NCBI GenBank assembly: GCA_035772405.1 | Contig: JAYKKM010000142.1 | Span: forward strand, 1,570,001 to 1,634,000 | Reading direction: 5' to 3' | Origin: Chrysogorgia sp. JL179-B06 | Taxonomy: Eukaryota > Cnidaria > Anthozoa > Scleralcyonacea > Chrysogorgiidae | DNA length: 64,000 bases | In this document: piece by piece, positions 33,266 to 42,162 of the stretch | Numbering within the stretch: position 1 is the first letter of the stretch | Layout: each line of letters opens with the position of its first letter | Made by a program: the position numbers and the translations under genes | Notes under the pieces: model-generated | What the model was told of the DNA's origin: nothing | The model's input: only the letters and a program-made list of their open reading frames with translations | Database searches by the model: none

Positions 33266-33899
33266 TTATGATATAAACATCAAACAAGACAGAGCCTACA
33301 TCTTTCACATAACCTATGTTTGTCTCTATGTGAAAAGTTAGACTGTTATATATACCGCTAAAAATAGGAACCCTACTTTCAACGTCTGAGTACCTTGTCA
33401 CGCTATCGTTCAACGCGGACTCTGTTGTCATAGGTAAGACAGCAACTAAACCACTCCTTTTACCTTTCGTATTTATACTTTCGTCCACGAGGGTATCACA
33501 ATGAAGCTCTACGAATCTCAACCCTCTACAAATATTTACCTTATTTGGACTGGTCTTCGTCTTGGCTATGAGAGTGTCTGGTTCAAAACCAAGTAATTCT
33601 CCCAGTTTATACAGCTTGACAGGAGATGAGGTGGTTATTGTACAAGAGTTCCTTTTTAATAATATTCCAATTTCTGCAAATTTTTTCAAAACATCTTTGA
33701 AATCCCAATAACCTTCTTCTAGAACGTGTTTGTTTGAACCAACTTGAACAGTGTCATTATATCCAGTGTAAACGTTCTTGTAATTCCAGAATATAGACAT
33801 GTTCTTCACGAGTAAAGTACTACCCTCTGGTATAGATATACTTTTGTCAAAAGTAATAGTATTCTCCTTACCTTCTATAAATACAGTTAGTTTCTTCAT
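33258..33899 (-). CDS. Minor capsid (penton-like) protein
   Basis: The 213-codon protein is strand-rich, with KLYKLGELLGFEPDTL (residues ~97-112), ICRGLRFVELHCDTLVDESI (~123-142), a glycine/serine turn region and a final strand run (FHIETNIGYVKDVG). LLGF...followed by a strand of the form hhHCD is typical of single-jelly-roll penton proteins of Polintons. It overlaps the integrase gene by 8 bp. Its start lies in AATAAATG, and a divergent gene starts 15 bp away. The frame is intact. Identification rests on these short patterns and on gene context. Confidence 0.65.
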   Translation of the reverse strand: MKKLTVFIEGKENTITFDKSISIPEGSTLLVKNMSIFWNYKNVYTGYNDTVQVGSNKHVLEEGYWDFKDVLKKFAEIGILLKRNSCTITTSSPVKLYKLGELLGFEPDTLIAKTKTSPNKVNICRGLRFVELHCDTLVDESINTKGKRSGLVAVLPMTTESALNDSVTRYSDVESRVPIFSGIYNSLTFHIETNIGYVKDVGSVLFDVYIINE

Positions 33900-33917
33900 T
33901 TATTATAAGAATAAATG
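33897..33917. promoter_or_regulatory. 15-bp divergent intergenic region with TAAATG on both strands
   Basis: CATTTATTATAAGAATAAATG contains the minus-strand start of the penton-like gene and the plus-strand start of the next gene. Both ATGs are in AATAAATG, giving an almost symmetric element. Confidence 0.6.
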
Positions 33918-35183
33918 GAGGAGAAATACTACAGTCCGTAAGGCAAAGTCAGATTTACTGAGGAGGTACCCTCACGCCACGTTGAGTAAGTTTGAGTTTG
34001 ATCCAGTCCAATCAGAAAATGGTGACGTGACAAGAGTGGATGTATACTTCCGGAACAATGACATACTCTCCACTGATATCACCAGCACCACGTTCAAGAA
34101 CGATAAGAGTATGTGGAAGTGGCTTCATAACAACACTCCCTTCCCTAAGATTTGGTGGAGTGGAGGATCAGTTCCAAATTTAAAAGATTTCCACCCTACG
34201 TGATCAACTACCAAGTGAATAACTTTTCAATCTATATCGACGATCAGAACTTCTTCAAGTCTAATCTACCTAAGATTGTAATTGACACGAAGAAGCGTTT
34301 TCAAGATGGTCCGGACGGGGACAATATAAACACGGTGTGGACTCTATCAAAAAGCTACTATCAAGCGATAGCCTCCATGTATATTGCAACATATAAGTCA
34401 GGCGTTTCATTGCAAAACCTAACCCCAAGCTCTGAGGTTCCTAAGCAGATCACAAGTCTCATGCGATTCCATGTATACTTCACCATGCGAAGGGTAATGT
34501 TCCGACTTGACAAAGGAGACATCGCAGACATCATTAGACTATACATTTCAGACTATAGAACCTTAAGAAACAATCTTCCTCTGAGTGGACCTTGGGTTAA
34601 TCATATCAAAGATATCCAAGGAGATTACAAAAGGTATTGTCCAAGAGTCTCAAACGGTATAACTGAGTTAGGTCAAGAGCTACTAAATCAGTCTATAGAG
34701 GTTTACATGTACGCAATACTAGGTGCTCAAGCGAAGTCATGACAAACCATTGTAGGTAGCAGAGCGAGCGCTAGAGAGGTTCAACAAGTTTTTAGAGACA
34801 TTGTCGAAGATGCAGTTGTTCAGTACTCACCCTCTGTATGGATTAATCTTATGAATAAGGCTATAAAAGACACTTATGTTAAGTTAGACATGGCGGTGAC
34901 TCCTAACACCTGGTTGATACCAAGGAGTATGATCCTATTGAAAAAACCAGTCCCAGGGTATAACAACCTTTTGAGAGAGAGTACTGAGAGTGGAATGAGT
35001 TTTGGGTACAACACCAAGTTGAACTTCCATGACCCGACCGAGGGACTAGCGCAGCGAAGGGAGGTACGAGCTGAAGGAAGGGACCGGAGCGCAGCCAAGG
35101 GAGGGACTGACTCAACTCCTAATCTTTTTGTCATGGGAGCTGCTGCTATGGTTGGAATTATGGTGAGCAAGTTCATATTATAA
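33915..35183 (+). pseudogene. Unknown ~420-codon virion-module protein, broken
   Basis: Coding sequence can be followed from the ATG at 33915 to 35183 through three lesions: a shift within the first ~30 bases (near 33938), a shift near 34190 (where the first long frame ends in LKDFHPT and the next carries KRFPPYVINYQ), and an in-frame TGA at 34741-34743. The C-terminus is a hydrophobic segment (VMGAAAMVGIMVSKFIL). A Arg/Glu/Gly-rich insert at 35033-35110 resembles one in the gene at 36265. Start in AATAAATG. No family recognised; a structural membrane-linked protein is the contextual guess. It is the only clearly broken gene of the block. Confidence 0.65.
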
Positions 35184-35191
35184 TATAAATG
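35183..35191 (+). promoter_or_regulatory. TATAAATG start motif
   Basis: The 35189 gene starts in ATATAAATG, directly after the preceding stop. The same placement occurs at 36039 (TAATAAATG) and 36265 (GATAAATG). Confidence 0.5.
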
Positions 35192-35896
35192 AGTATACAC
35201 TTTGGAAATGTAGAATCAAAAGAACTGGAGAAACATGATAAGTCAAGAAGAGTCTTGTTTAACATAAATGTCACTAAAGCAAATGACAATGTCAGCACGC
35301 TCTTTCACAGATTAGATGGAAATTTAAATTATAATAGACTCAAGATCGTGAGAGACGGTGATTCCTACTTTCACCAGGATGTATACAGAAAATCTCCTAT
35401 CAAGTATGGTACGACTGGAGATTTCGCTGTCTCCAGCATTGATACGCTAAGAGCTAAACAAACGATGTTTTTTGAATGTCCGAGACTCGTCGAGGTAAAC
35501 GTGAGTATATTCGTGGTGATTAAGATGCTATTCCCACCAATGACGCGAAAATGGGCGTATATCGTTGGAAACGATGATGGTGGTTATGATAAGTTTATTG
35601 CTATTAGAAGTAGTTCTAACAACCAGCTATCGTACGGTGGTGGATGGCCAGCTGTGGAGTACAATTGTACATACCCGAGTGGTATCTTGAGAACAGAAAA
35701 ACATATAATCTCAGCTCACTGGATGATGACGGGGAGTCATGTGAGAATGAATAATATAATCTCTACCGATAGTGAGTTTGAGGCAAATTTTAAAAGTATC
35801 GGATCTCAGTACTCTACTATTTTCACGAATGATAGAAATCTGACGAGGAGCTCTGGTTTTTCTAAGACTTTCACACAGGATGTATATATGGTTTGA
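35189..35896 (+). CDS. Unknown 235-aa protein of the virion module
   Basis: The protein is soluble-looking and strand-rich, with aromatic patches (MFFECPRLVEVNVSIFVVIK at residues ~92-111; SYGGGWPAVEYNCTYPSG at ~151-168). I see no catalytic motif, signal peptide or membrane segment. Start in TATAAATG, 5 bp after the preceding broken gene. A minor virion component is possible from context only. Confidence 0.65.
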   Translation: MSIHFGNVESKELEKHDKSRRVLFNINVTKANDNVSTLFHRLDGNLNYNRLKIVRDGDSYFHQDVYRKSPIKYGTTGDFAVSSIDTLRAKQTMFFECPRLVEVNVSIFVVIKMLFPPMTRKWAYIVGNDDGGYDKFIAIRSSSNNQLSYGGGWPAVEYNCTYPSGILRTEKHIISAHWMMTGSHVRMNNIISTDSEFEANFKSIGSQYSTIFTNDRNLTRSSGFSKTFTQDVYMV

Positions 35897-36026
35897 AAAT
35901 AGTGAAAGGACTATTGGAACCAAAGGATATTGACAAGATAAACAAAGAAATGATGAAAGAGTACAACGTGGGTGGTACTACTCTACAAGCACCACCTCAA
36001 GCACCTGCAATTGCATTTTTAAAATG
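35893..36026 (+). other. Short reading frame after the 235-aa gene
   Basis: In a different frame from its neighbour the sequence stays open for ~44 codons (containing LEPKDIDKINKEMMKEY and a Pro/Ala-rich end APPQAPAIAFLK) and stops 12 bp before the next gene. The only ATGs are internal (35951). It may be a C-terminal extension of the upstream protein lost by a frameshift, or a small separate gene. Confidence 0.3.
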
Positions 36027-36038
36027 AGTATATAATAA

Positions 36039-36257
36039 ATGAACAGTACAAGTCTCTTTCTAGAAATATTCCCTCCGTTCACTCAAGAAACGGATCAAAT
36101 TATCCTGTACACCACTTGTGGAACTGTCGCTCTGCTAGCCTTGCAAGCATTTCACCAAGTAGCTAAGCGAGTAATGAGGAAGATAGTGGCAGATCGCGCT
36201 CTGAAACGTCAAGTAAATGAAGCTTTACAAGATGTTAAGACCAATGAAGAAGTGTAA
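36039..36257 (+). CDS. Small membrane protein, 72 aa
   Basis: A single hydrophobic stretch (IILYTTCGTVALLALQAF, residues ~21-38) is followed by a basic helix (HQVAKRVMRKIVADRALKR). Start in TAATAAATG; 7 bp separate it from the next gene. Family unknown. The topology suggests a single-pass membrane protein. Confidence 0.6.
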   Translation: MNSTSLFLEIFPPFTQETDQIILYTTCGTVALLALQAFHQVAKRVMRKIVADRALKRQVNEALQDVKTNEEV

Positions 36258-36264
36258 TAGATAA

Positions 36265-36597
36265 ATGAACGTATTACTTTTGTTGTTTTTAATTACAAGT
36301 GTGTTGAGCATCCCAACTCACCCGACCGGAAGCGAGGTACGAGTTGAAGGAAGGGACCACCCACCGGAACGAACAACTCACCCGAGGGAGGGACTGAGAA
36401 ATGATATCTTTGATATGAGTAAGACAAACAAAATCTTACTCATTATTGGTGGTGTTATCTTATTGTTGATCTTCATTGGTGTGGTGTTGAATTTTGTTAA
36501 AACACATGTTATTTGCAGTTTAATATCTACACCTATCATTATTCTGATCATGTGGTGTTTGAGAATGTTTTATCAAAAATATCTCATTGGAGCGTAA
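36265..36597 (+). CDS. Small protein with signal-like N-terminus and two membrane segments
   Basis: The N-terminus MNVLLLLFLITSVLS looks like a signal peptide or signal anchor. Hydrophobic segments follow at about residues 56-75 (ILLIIGGVILLLIFIGVVL) and 82-100. Between them lies an Arg/Glu/Gly-rich stretch, EVRVEGRD plus HPPERTTHPREG, which matches an insert in the gene at 33915-35183. Start in GATAAATG. The first 30 bases are duplicated at 36633-36662 at the block's edge. Function unknown. Confidence 0.6.
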   Translation: MNVLLLLFLITSVLSIPTHPTGSEVRVEGRDHPPERTTHPREGLRNDIFDMSKTNKILLIIGGVILLLIFIGVVLNFVKTHVICSLISTPIIILIMWCLRMFYQKYLIGA

Positions 36598-36626
36598 TTA
36601 ACTATATTTTTCAAAAATATAGTTAA
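36598..36626. terminator. Perfect 14-bp hairpin with 1-nt loop
   Basis: TTAACTATATTTTT-C-AAAAATATAGTTAA begins at the base after the stop of the 36265 gene. It could be a transcription end signal for that gene, or a relic of a hairpin at the end of the inserted block, 32 bp before the joint with PolB. Confidence 0.45.
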
Positions 36627-36658
36627 TGATCAATGAACGTATTACTTTTGTTGTTTTT

Positions 36659-38675
36659 AATTCCTTCGACGTTGAGTGTGGTAATTTCTTGTTCGGTCAG
36701 CCAGTCGAACTCACCAGTTGGTAGAGGTTGTGACATACCCCATCCATATAGATTGTTGGCGTCGAGGTACATCACATATGACGTTTCTTGTTTGGGATCG
36801 TAGTCGGGTATATATGGGTTGTTGGCTTTGCTGAAACGATTGCTGATCATTGAAATTCCACCGCGAAGGCCTTCTTCAATAAATAAATACATATCCGGGT
36901 CTGTTAAGAGTTCAAGTTCGACATCAGTCATTTTGAGACAAGCTTGCCAGGCTAAACCGGGACTTGTGTAGAAGTGACAAGGATCCAAGTTATACGCTTT
37001 CAGGCAGACATTTCGGAAGTTTTCGAAGACATCGGCAAGGAGTAGGACATCGGACATGAGGTATAAATCATGATAATCACCCATGTTCTGACAGTTGAAA
37101 CAATCAAAGACACGCGTCGCATGGTCATAGTCGGCATCGGAGATCTCTTCATCATTTAATATGCTGTAAAACGATTGTTTAGGTGGTAAACATCTCTCAT
37201 TAAATCTCTGCATGCAATCCATATAGTCGTAGGGGTAGACACCTTTTCTCAACAGCAGCGATATCTTGTCACTCTCGATGTGTTTAAATTAAGTCTAAAT
37301 TATCGATAGAAAATGAAATGTACTTTTCTGTGTTGTTCGGGATGCAGTTAATTTTCTTATCCTTTAGTTTTCCAAGTCCTTGCATGATCAGATGAGAGTC
37401 GTAGCCGCGTAGATTGTGAAGGATGACAGGTATTCGTCCGGTAAAACTATAGTTTAAATTGCAGTCGTTATGTGCGGCTCCGCGATACTTTCCGGTGAGA
37501 TGACAATGATCTCGAACGCGACCGGTTCCCAATTCAAACCCACAGATATGGCAATTGGTAGCATCTTGAAACATCTGCTCTTCTTCGTTCTCGATCCGCA
37601 TTGGTTCGATAAAATCAACTTTCTCCTGGATATATTGTCGCTCTGTCTCCAAACACTCGAGAAACTTGTCGACAGCGTCTTCTCCACGATAAACGACAGG
37701 AGGCTTGCTGTATCGATCTACTTCAGAGACAACCACGTAGGAAAACCCACATGGTTGATGGTGTTGATACTTCTCGGTGGAGGACTTTTTTGGGTTCGGT
37801 TGAGCAGAGTCGATCTTTGTTGTTAAACTCTCGAAATCGGCGTAGATTACAAAAGGCACTTTCAATTGTTTATGGTAATCTTTGAAGAAAAGCGCCGCGT
37901 TGTCTTCGTTCGGGAGTTCGATGCGTTGTGGGCCATGTTGACAGCAATGTGGTTCGTGGTCTCGTAGAAGGTCTTCTCGGATGAATCCGTGGATGCAATA
38001 GCGACAATAATACATCCGAGCCTTATGAAGATTCTGGTCGTAAAGTAATTTATTCAAATCTTTGATAAGGCAGTAGTGTCTCGTAGTCCCTTGGGAGAAC
38101 AACAGCAAATTAACATGGGTGTTAAAGCGTTCTTTTGTAATATAGATCGGGAAGAGTACACCTTCAAAACCAAAGACGTTAATTGAAATGTTGTTCTGTC
38201 GTTCAAATGTGCCAACTTTGTCGATGGTGACAGGAAACTCGATTCCATCAAAATTAACTTCATCTTGAAAGTTACGATAGTGGTGAAGTCTTTCGGGATG
38301 CTTCCTCAGCTCAACAGGGTGAAGAGATGCGAGGACTGACCATTTAAAACATTTGTTGTCAGAATTCTTGACGTTAATGATGGCTTTCTTGTTGCTTAGC
38401 TTCTTTGGAAGTGGGATGTAACTGGAACCTTTCAGTGGGGTATACTGAGCCGTGTTCAAGTCTAGATGAAGGACTTCATCCAACATCCAACCGCTCCCTT
38501 CTTTTTGATAGATAGATAGCGAACTCTTTACTTTTTGGTTGGCTTCTCGAAGCTGAACTTCCAGTTCGTGACCATTCACTGTTGTCATGCAGAGACTGCG
38601 GAAATGTGGTTCCGCTGTTAAATCTTCACCGTCGGGTTTGGGTTTTACAAATCGGACTTTGACGCTGATAAACCA
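36659..38675 (-). pseudogene. PolB N-terminal and central part, right-arm copy
   Basis: This is the inverse copy of the left arm from the WFISVKV start to TLNVEGI (left coordinate 19973). It lacks the 1-base and 4-base lesions of the left copy, so 38588-37284 is one open frame containing FVIYADFES and HNLRGYDSH. A deletion of about 86 bp near 37285 then breaks it, before the segment with motif A (YLDANNLYGWGM). The gene is cut at 36659 by the inserted block and resumes at 25022 with its C-terminal part. Confidence 0.9.
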
Positions 38676-41195
38676 TTAGAGGCCTCTTTTTTCTTCCAAT
38701 TCCTTTGAAAGATAATTCATGATTGATTTTGTTTTACCACGTAGAAACCGTGACATATCATGTTTTTGCTCTTTGCGAGGTTTGAATTCAACTTTCTTCA
38801 GGGAGTTTTTGAATGCAGATGTGAGTTCACAAGGATCGTCATCTCCCTGAAGCAGGGCGCTTATATACTGGGCGGTGCAACGCCTATTGGGAAGCTGATC
38901 GACGTGTGATGCGGGGCCTGGTAACGAGAATTGCTATTCACCGGTCAGCGGTTGGTACAATGCTTTATAACATGAATCTTTTCCTTAGCAACGATTTGTG
39001 CTTGGGTAACTAGGTATAAAGTTATATAAACAGATCTAAATTCGTAAATAAAGCAGTAAAATTAAAATGAAAACGTAAATATGGCTATAAAAGTGGATGT
39101 AGAAGAGATTTTAAATTTGTTTGAGGTCCACAACTCTACAATAACATTCAATATACAACTAGTTGTTCAAGTATTTCCATTGAAAATTTAATAACATTTT
39201 TACAAACTCTGCCAAAAAATGTTTACACAAAACAGACAATTGAGGAAAAACTTATTACAATGGCACTAGGAACCGTTCTTGATTCCACTCAATTCGGTCT
39301 TGTGCAAGAGTTTATTGATTATATCTTAGAGCTGTTTCAAACATGTCTTCATGATGTTGAAAGTTAAACAAATCTAAAAAAAGAGCAGTTGACTTGGAGA
39401 AATATTTTGCCAACAAAAGAACCATTGGCAACCATAATATAGCCTTGGAGACATCATGGGAACAAATTATTTTCTCTTCCAGTAGCAGCAATGATTCAGA
39501 ACTGTCTGTCAGTACAACATTACTTCAGGGGATTCTGAAACATTTTTGGTCAACTGGTATTAACATTCCTGTAAAGAATAAAAAAACAATATACACGCAT
39601 ATCAGAAAAAACAAACTAATGTGATCATGTGGCAAATAAATTTTAATAAATGAATATAGAGAAGTAGTTTTTCAGCCTGTAAAGGTAATTCTCTACTATA
39701 TTCCAGTGGTGTAGGAGACGTCTTAAATAAACCATTGACAATATCTGCAACGGGTTGATCCCAAATGGTTCCCTGGGGAAGCATCAGTGCTCTGGCCAAC
39801 TGAGTAAGTTTGATAATTCTCTGATAATCTACGACGCTTGCAGTACAAAACAGACGAGTCTGAATAGAGGGTCTTGTAGCATTGACATCACACAATTTAA
39901 CAGTATAGATAGTTTTGTTTTCTCACAAAATGCATGAAATTGAAAATATCGTTTTAGAAATCGTCAACTTGCTCACTACACATATTTTTTTCAAATCTTT
40001 GCAGTGTTAAACGCATTCATATAAATCGCCATCAGCCATAGATCAATGTTCGATAGAAGGAACATCATTTGTATAAGGGGTAGGTTATGTTTTCATATCA
40101 AAATGGGAAAATTATCCACTCCAAAATTCGTTGTTTTCATGAAAACCGAGAAGTGTATCCCTAAGCTATGTCGCAAGAAAATTTCAGGGTGTAGAAAAGT
40201 GTTTAACACACCAAGCGCTCGTTATATATTTAATATTCGATATTTTGCTAAAAGCATAGAAGTGGGAAACTTCCTCATACTTAACATTCATTTAATTTTA
40301 ACAATCACAAGATTTGGGGCATATAACGACATGACAACAGAGAATCACAAGATATCATAATTATGTATCTTGTTTGTTTTAGCCGTAATGTTTTAAACAT
40401 TAAACTCGTGAAGAATAAGCCTTGAAAAGGGACAACTTTCAGCCATGATAACTCCCAATTATCCACTCCGATTTATACGATAATAATATTCAACATACCT
40501 GAATGTCTTGCTGTAGATTTGAAGAGAACACATGAAGCGCTCGTGGTGAAATTTAGTCTCCATTTAAGTCATCAAAATATCAAGGCTACCTCTACAATAA
40601 GTTGCATATAATGCTCTTTTTTAAGTAAAATACATACTGATTCGTTAAAAGAACATCCCTTTTATCTATATTTAAAAAAACCTTCTCATACAAAACCGTT
40701 TGAGAAAAATCAACGATAATTTGTCAGTAACCGAAATATCGATTTTTTTGCAATTTCGCTAAAAACACGCTCGTGCCAGTCCTCTTCCGCATCACACGTC
40801 GATCAGCGAATTATCTGACGTTGCACCGCCCAGTATATAAGCGCCCTGCCCTGAAGCGTTTCTCCTGCGCCGTTCTGGCCGTCGACTGTTCGTTTCTTCG
40901 GCGTAGGGATGTCTTCAGCTTCTTCTGGCTTTCTCTTGCGGGTGTTCCGTTTACAGAAAATTTGATGCTCAATGAATTTATCCCGTCGATAGAATTCCTT
41001 TACGCAATTACCACATGTATGTGTCGCTACCTCTTGATGCCTCCTTTCGTGTCGCTTTAAAGCATCTTTACGCGTAAATGACTCGTTACAATGCTCACAA
41101 TCAAACTTCTTTTCTTCGTGGACCGTTTTCGTATGACGGGTGAGATTCTTTAGCTGAGTAAAACTCTCGGAGCAGGCTTCGCATACGTGAGCCAT
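38676..41195 (-). pseudogene. Zinc-finger region of PolB, right copy, split by a hAT element
   Basis: From ATG 41195 it matches the left zinc-finger frame (MAHVCEACSESFTQLKNL, Lys for Asn at one site) down to 40849, is interrupted by the 1996-bp insertion, and resumes at 38852 to the shared TAA at 38676-38678. Fingers 1-3 are intact on the upstream side of the insertion. Confidence 0.88.
38853..40848. mobile_element. hAT-like element, 1996 bp, 8-bp duplication CCCTGAAG
   Basis: The ends are CAGGGCGCTTATATACTGGG and its inverse (about 30 bp, ending GCGCCCTG). The target CCCTGAAG is present at 38845-38852 and 40849-40856 and only once in the left-arm copy. A CAGGG end and an 8-bp duplication indicate hAT. 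Internally I see no transposase domain. Short frames at 39394-39624 (+) and 39602-39895 (-) have no recognisable motif, so it is probably non-autonomous. It inserted after the arms were duplicated, because only one arm has it. Confidence 0.88.
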
Positions 41196-41535
41196 TCTAT
41201 ATTAAATAGGAAATCTGGACTCTTCGGACTTCTTTCACGCAAAGTGTACCAACGATTGTGAAAACTTCTAATGAAATTATGGGAATATATGTGAATGCTC
41301 TACCTTTACCGCATGTGGGACGAAAAATTGTACGCATGCGCAGTGCGACATCTGTTGGGCACGCTCGTTCTTGCCCAACTAGTTGCTAGGTTACAAAATT
41401 AAACACTGCTAGCATGAAAAATTAATATAATAAACACTGTAACATGAATATATTAACATGAAACTTTAAAATGGTGACGTCATGGGTGGAGCAAAAAGCT
41501 CCACCCGTCTCAGAACCCCCGCTCTGTATACTACT

Positions 41536-41541
41536 ACCAGT
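41536..41541. repeat. Right target-site duplication of the Polinton composite
   Basis: ACCAGT follows the terminal ...TATACTACT and equals 17027-17032. Confidence 0.93.
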
Positions 41542-42162
41542 TCACTCGCCTTTTTGCCACCTGGTTAAGATCGAAATAAAATGTATCGGTTTCGCTATTC
41601 CACTGAATACCTAGGACCTTATCTACGGGTGCTTCGCCCTTTTCACCTTGCGTGCCTAATGTAGCTTTAGCATATGTCTGGTTGTCAACCGAATTCTCAT
41701 CACCGTCATCACTTACCTTGTCGTCTGGACAATCAGGTTGACATATCACATATTTTAATTTTAGACTATTACTAAGCCACTTTCTTAATCTAAACCCTCC
41801 AGCTAAAAGTCTTTCATTCGCAATACCGTACAAACTTTCCGGTCTATTTTCTGTCTGTTCGCCAGTGACTAAGTCATCTACGTAAAAACCGTCTTTCAAC
41901 TTTCTCACGAACTCTGGATCTTCATGCACGTATGAATCTAAGTGGTACTGTAAAGTTGCGTTCAAGAGAAACGGAGAACAATTAACTCCAAACACAACAC
42001 GACAAAATCTATATTCAATGTCGGCTTAATAGTCTCACATTCTACATCTTCCACCCACAAAAACCGTAAACAGTCCTGGTTTTTCACTTCTATTTCCACA
42101 TCGAGAAACGCTTTCTCTATGTCAGCCACCAGCACAATACGCTTCTCCCTAGCAAAACCTTA
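41542..42162 (-). pseudogene. BEL/Pao reverse transcriptase core
   Basis: The minus-strand frame 41995-41534 has FGVNCSPFLLNATLQYHL and the catalytic FYVDDLVTG. The preceding motif A segment (VLVADIEKAFLDVEIEVKNQ with FLWVEDVE) lies in another frame at about 42040-42150, so a shift exists near 42000. The end joins the 16999 side across the Polinton: removing the insertion and one ACCAGT brings NQVAK next to TKRNILSVLAGLCDPLG, with a one-base slip in an A-run. The RT is truncated at its N-terminal side at 42162. Confidence 0.9.

Larger units (their letters stand above)
25023..36658. mobile_element. Virion-gene block inserted in PolB (Polinton-like virus module)
   Basis: The 11.6-kb block is bounded on both sides by PolB sequence that is contiguous in the left arm. 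It encodes packaging ATPase, major and minor capsid proteins, integrase, a zinc-ribbon protein and seven or more small or unknown proteins, in tight groups. No terminal inverted repeats or target duplication are visible at its ends; the joints look like non-homologous recombination. Its last 26 bases (36633-36658) duplicate the start of the gene at 36265. No DNA polymerase or cysteine protease is in it. Confidence 0.8.
17033..41535. mobile_element. Polinton (Maverick) composite, palindromic scaffold, 24.5 kb
   Basis: Both ends are AGTAGTATACAGAG in inverse orientation, starting with AG, flanked by the 6-bp duplication ACCAGT, inside BEL pol. The left arm (17033-22508) and the right arm (22531-41535) are inverted copies of a PolB-bearing half-element of about 5.5 kb. 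The right arm is enlarged by an 11.6-kb virion-gene block (25023-36658), which itself carries a LINE, and by a 2-kb hAT-like element (38853-40848). Subtracting these and three deletions (about 31, 12 and 86 bp) brings the two arms to within roughly 20 bp of each other. Confidence 0.93.

Noticed and set aside
25023..36658. The virion block as an independent transposon with its own ends.
   Set aside because: No inverted termini or target duplication were found at either joint, and a few bases of PolB are lost, so recombination fits better.
39394..39895. hAT transposase inside the 38853-40848 element.
   Set aside because: The two short frames show no BED finger, RNase-H-like motif or dimerisation domain, so the element is treated as non-autonomous.
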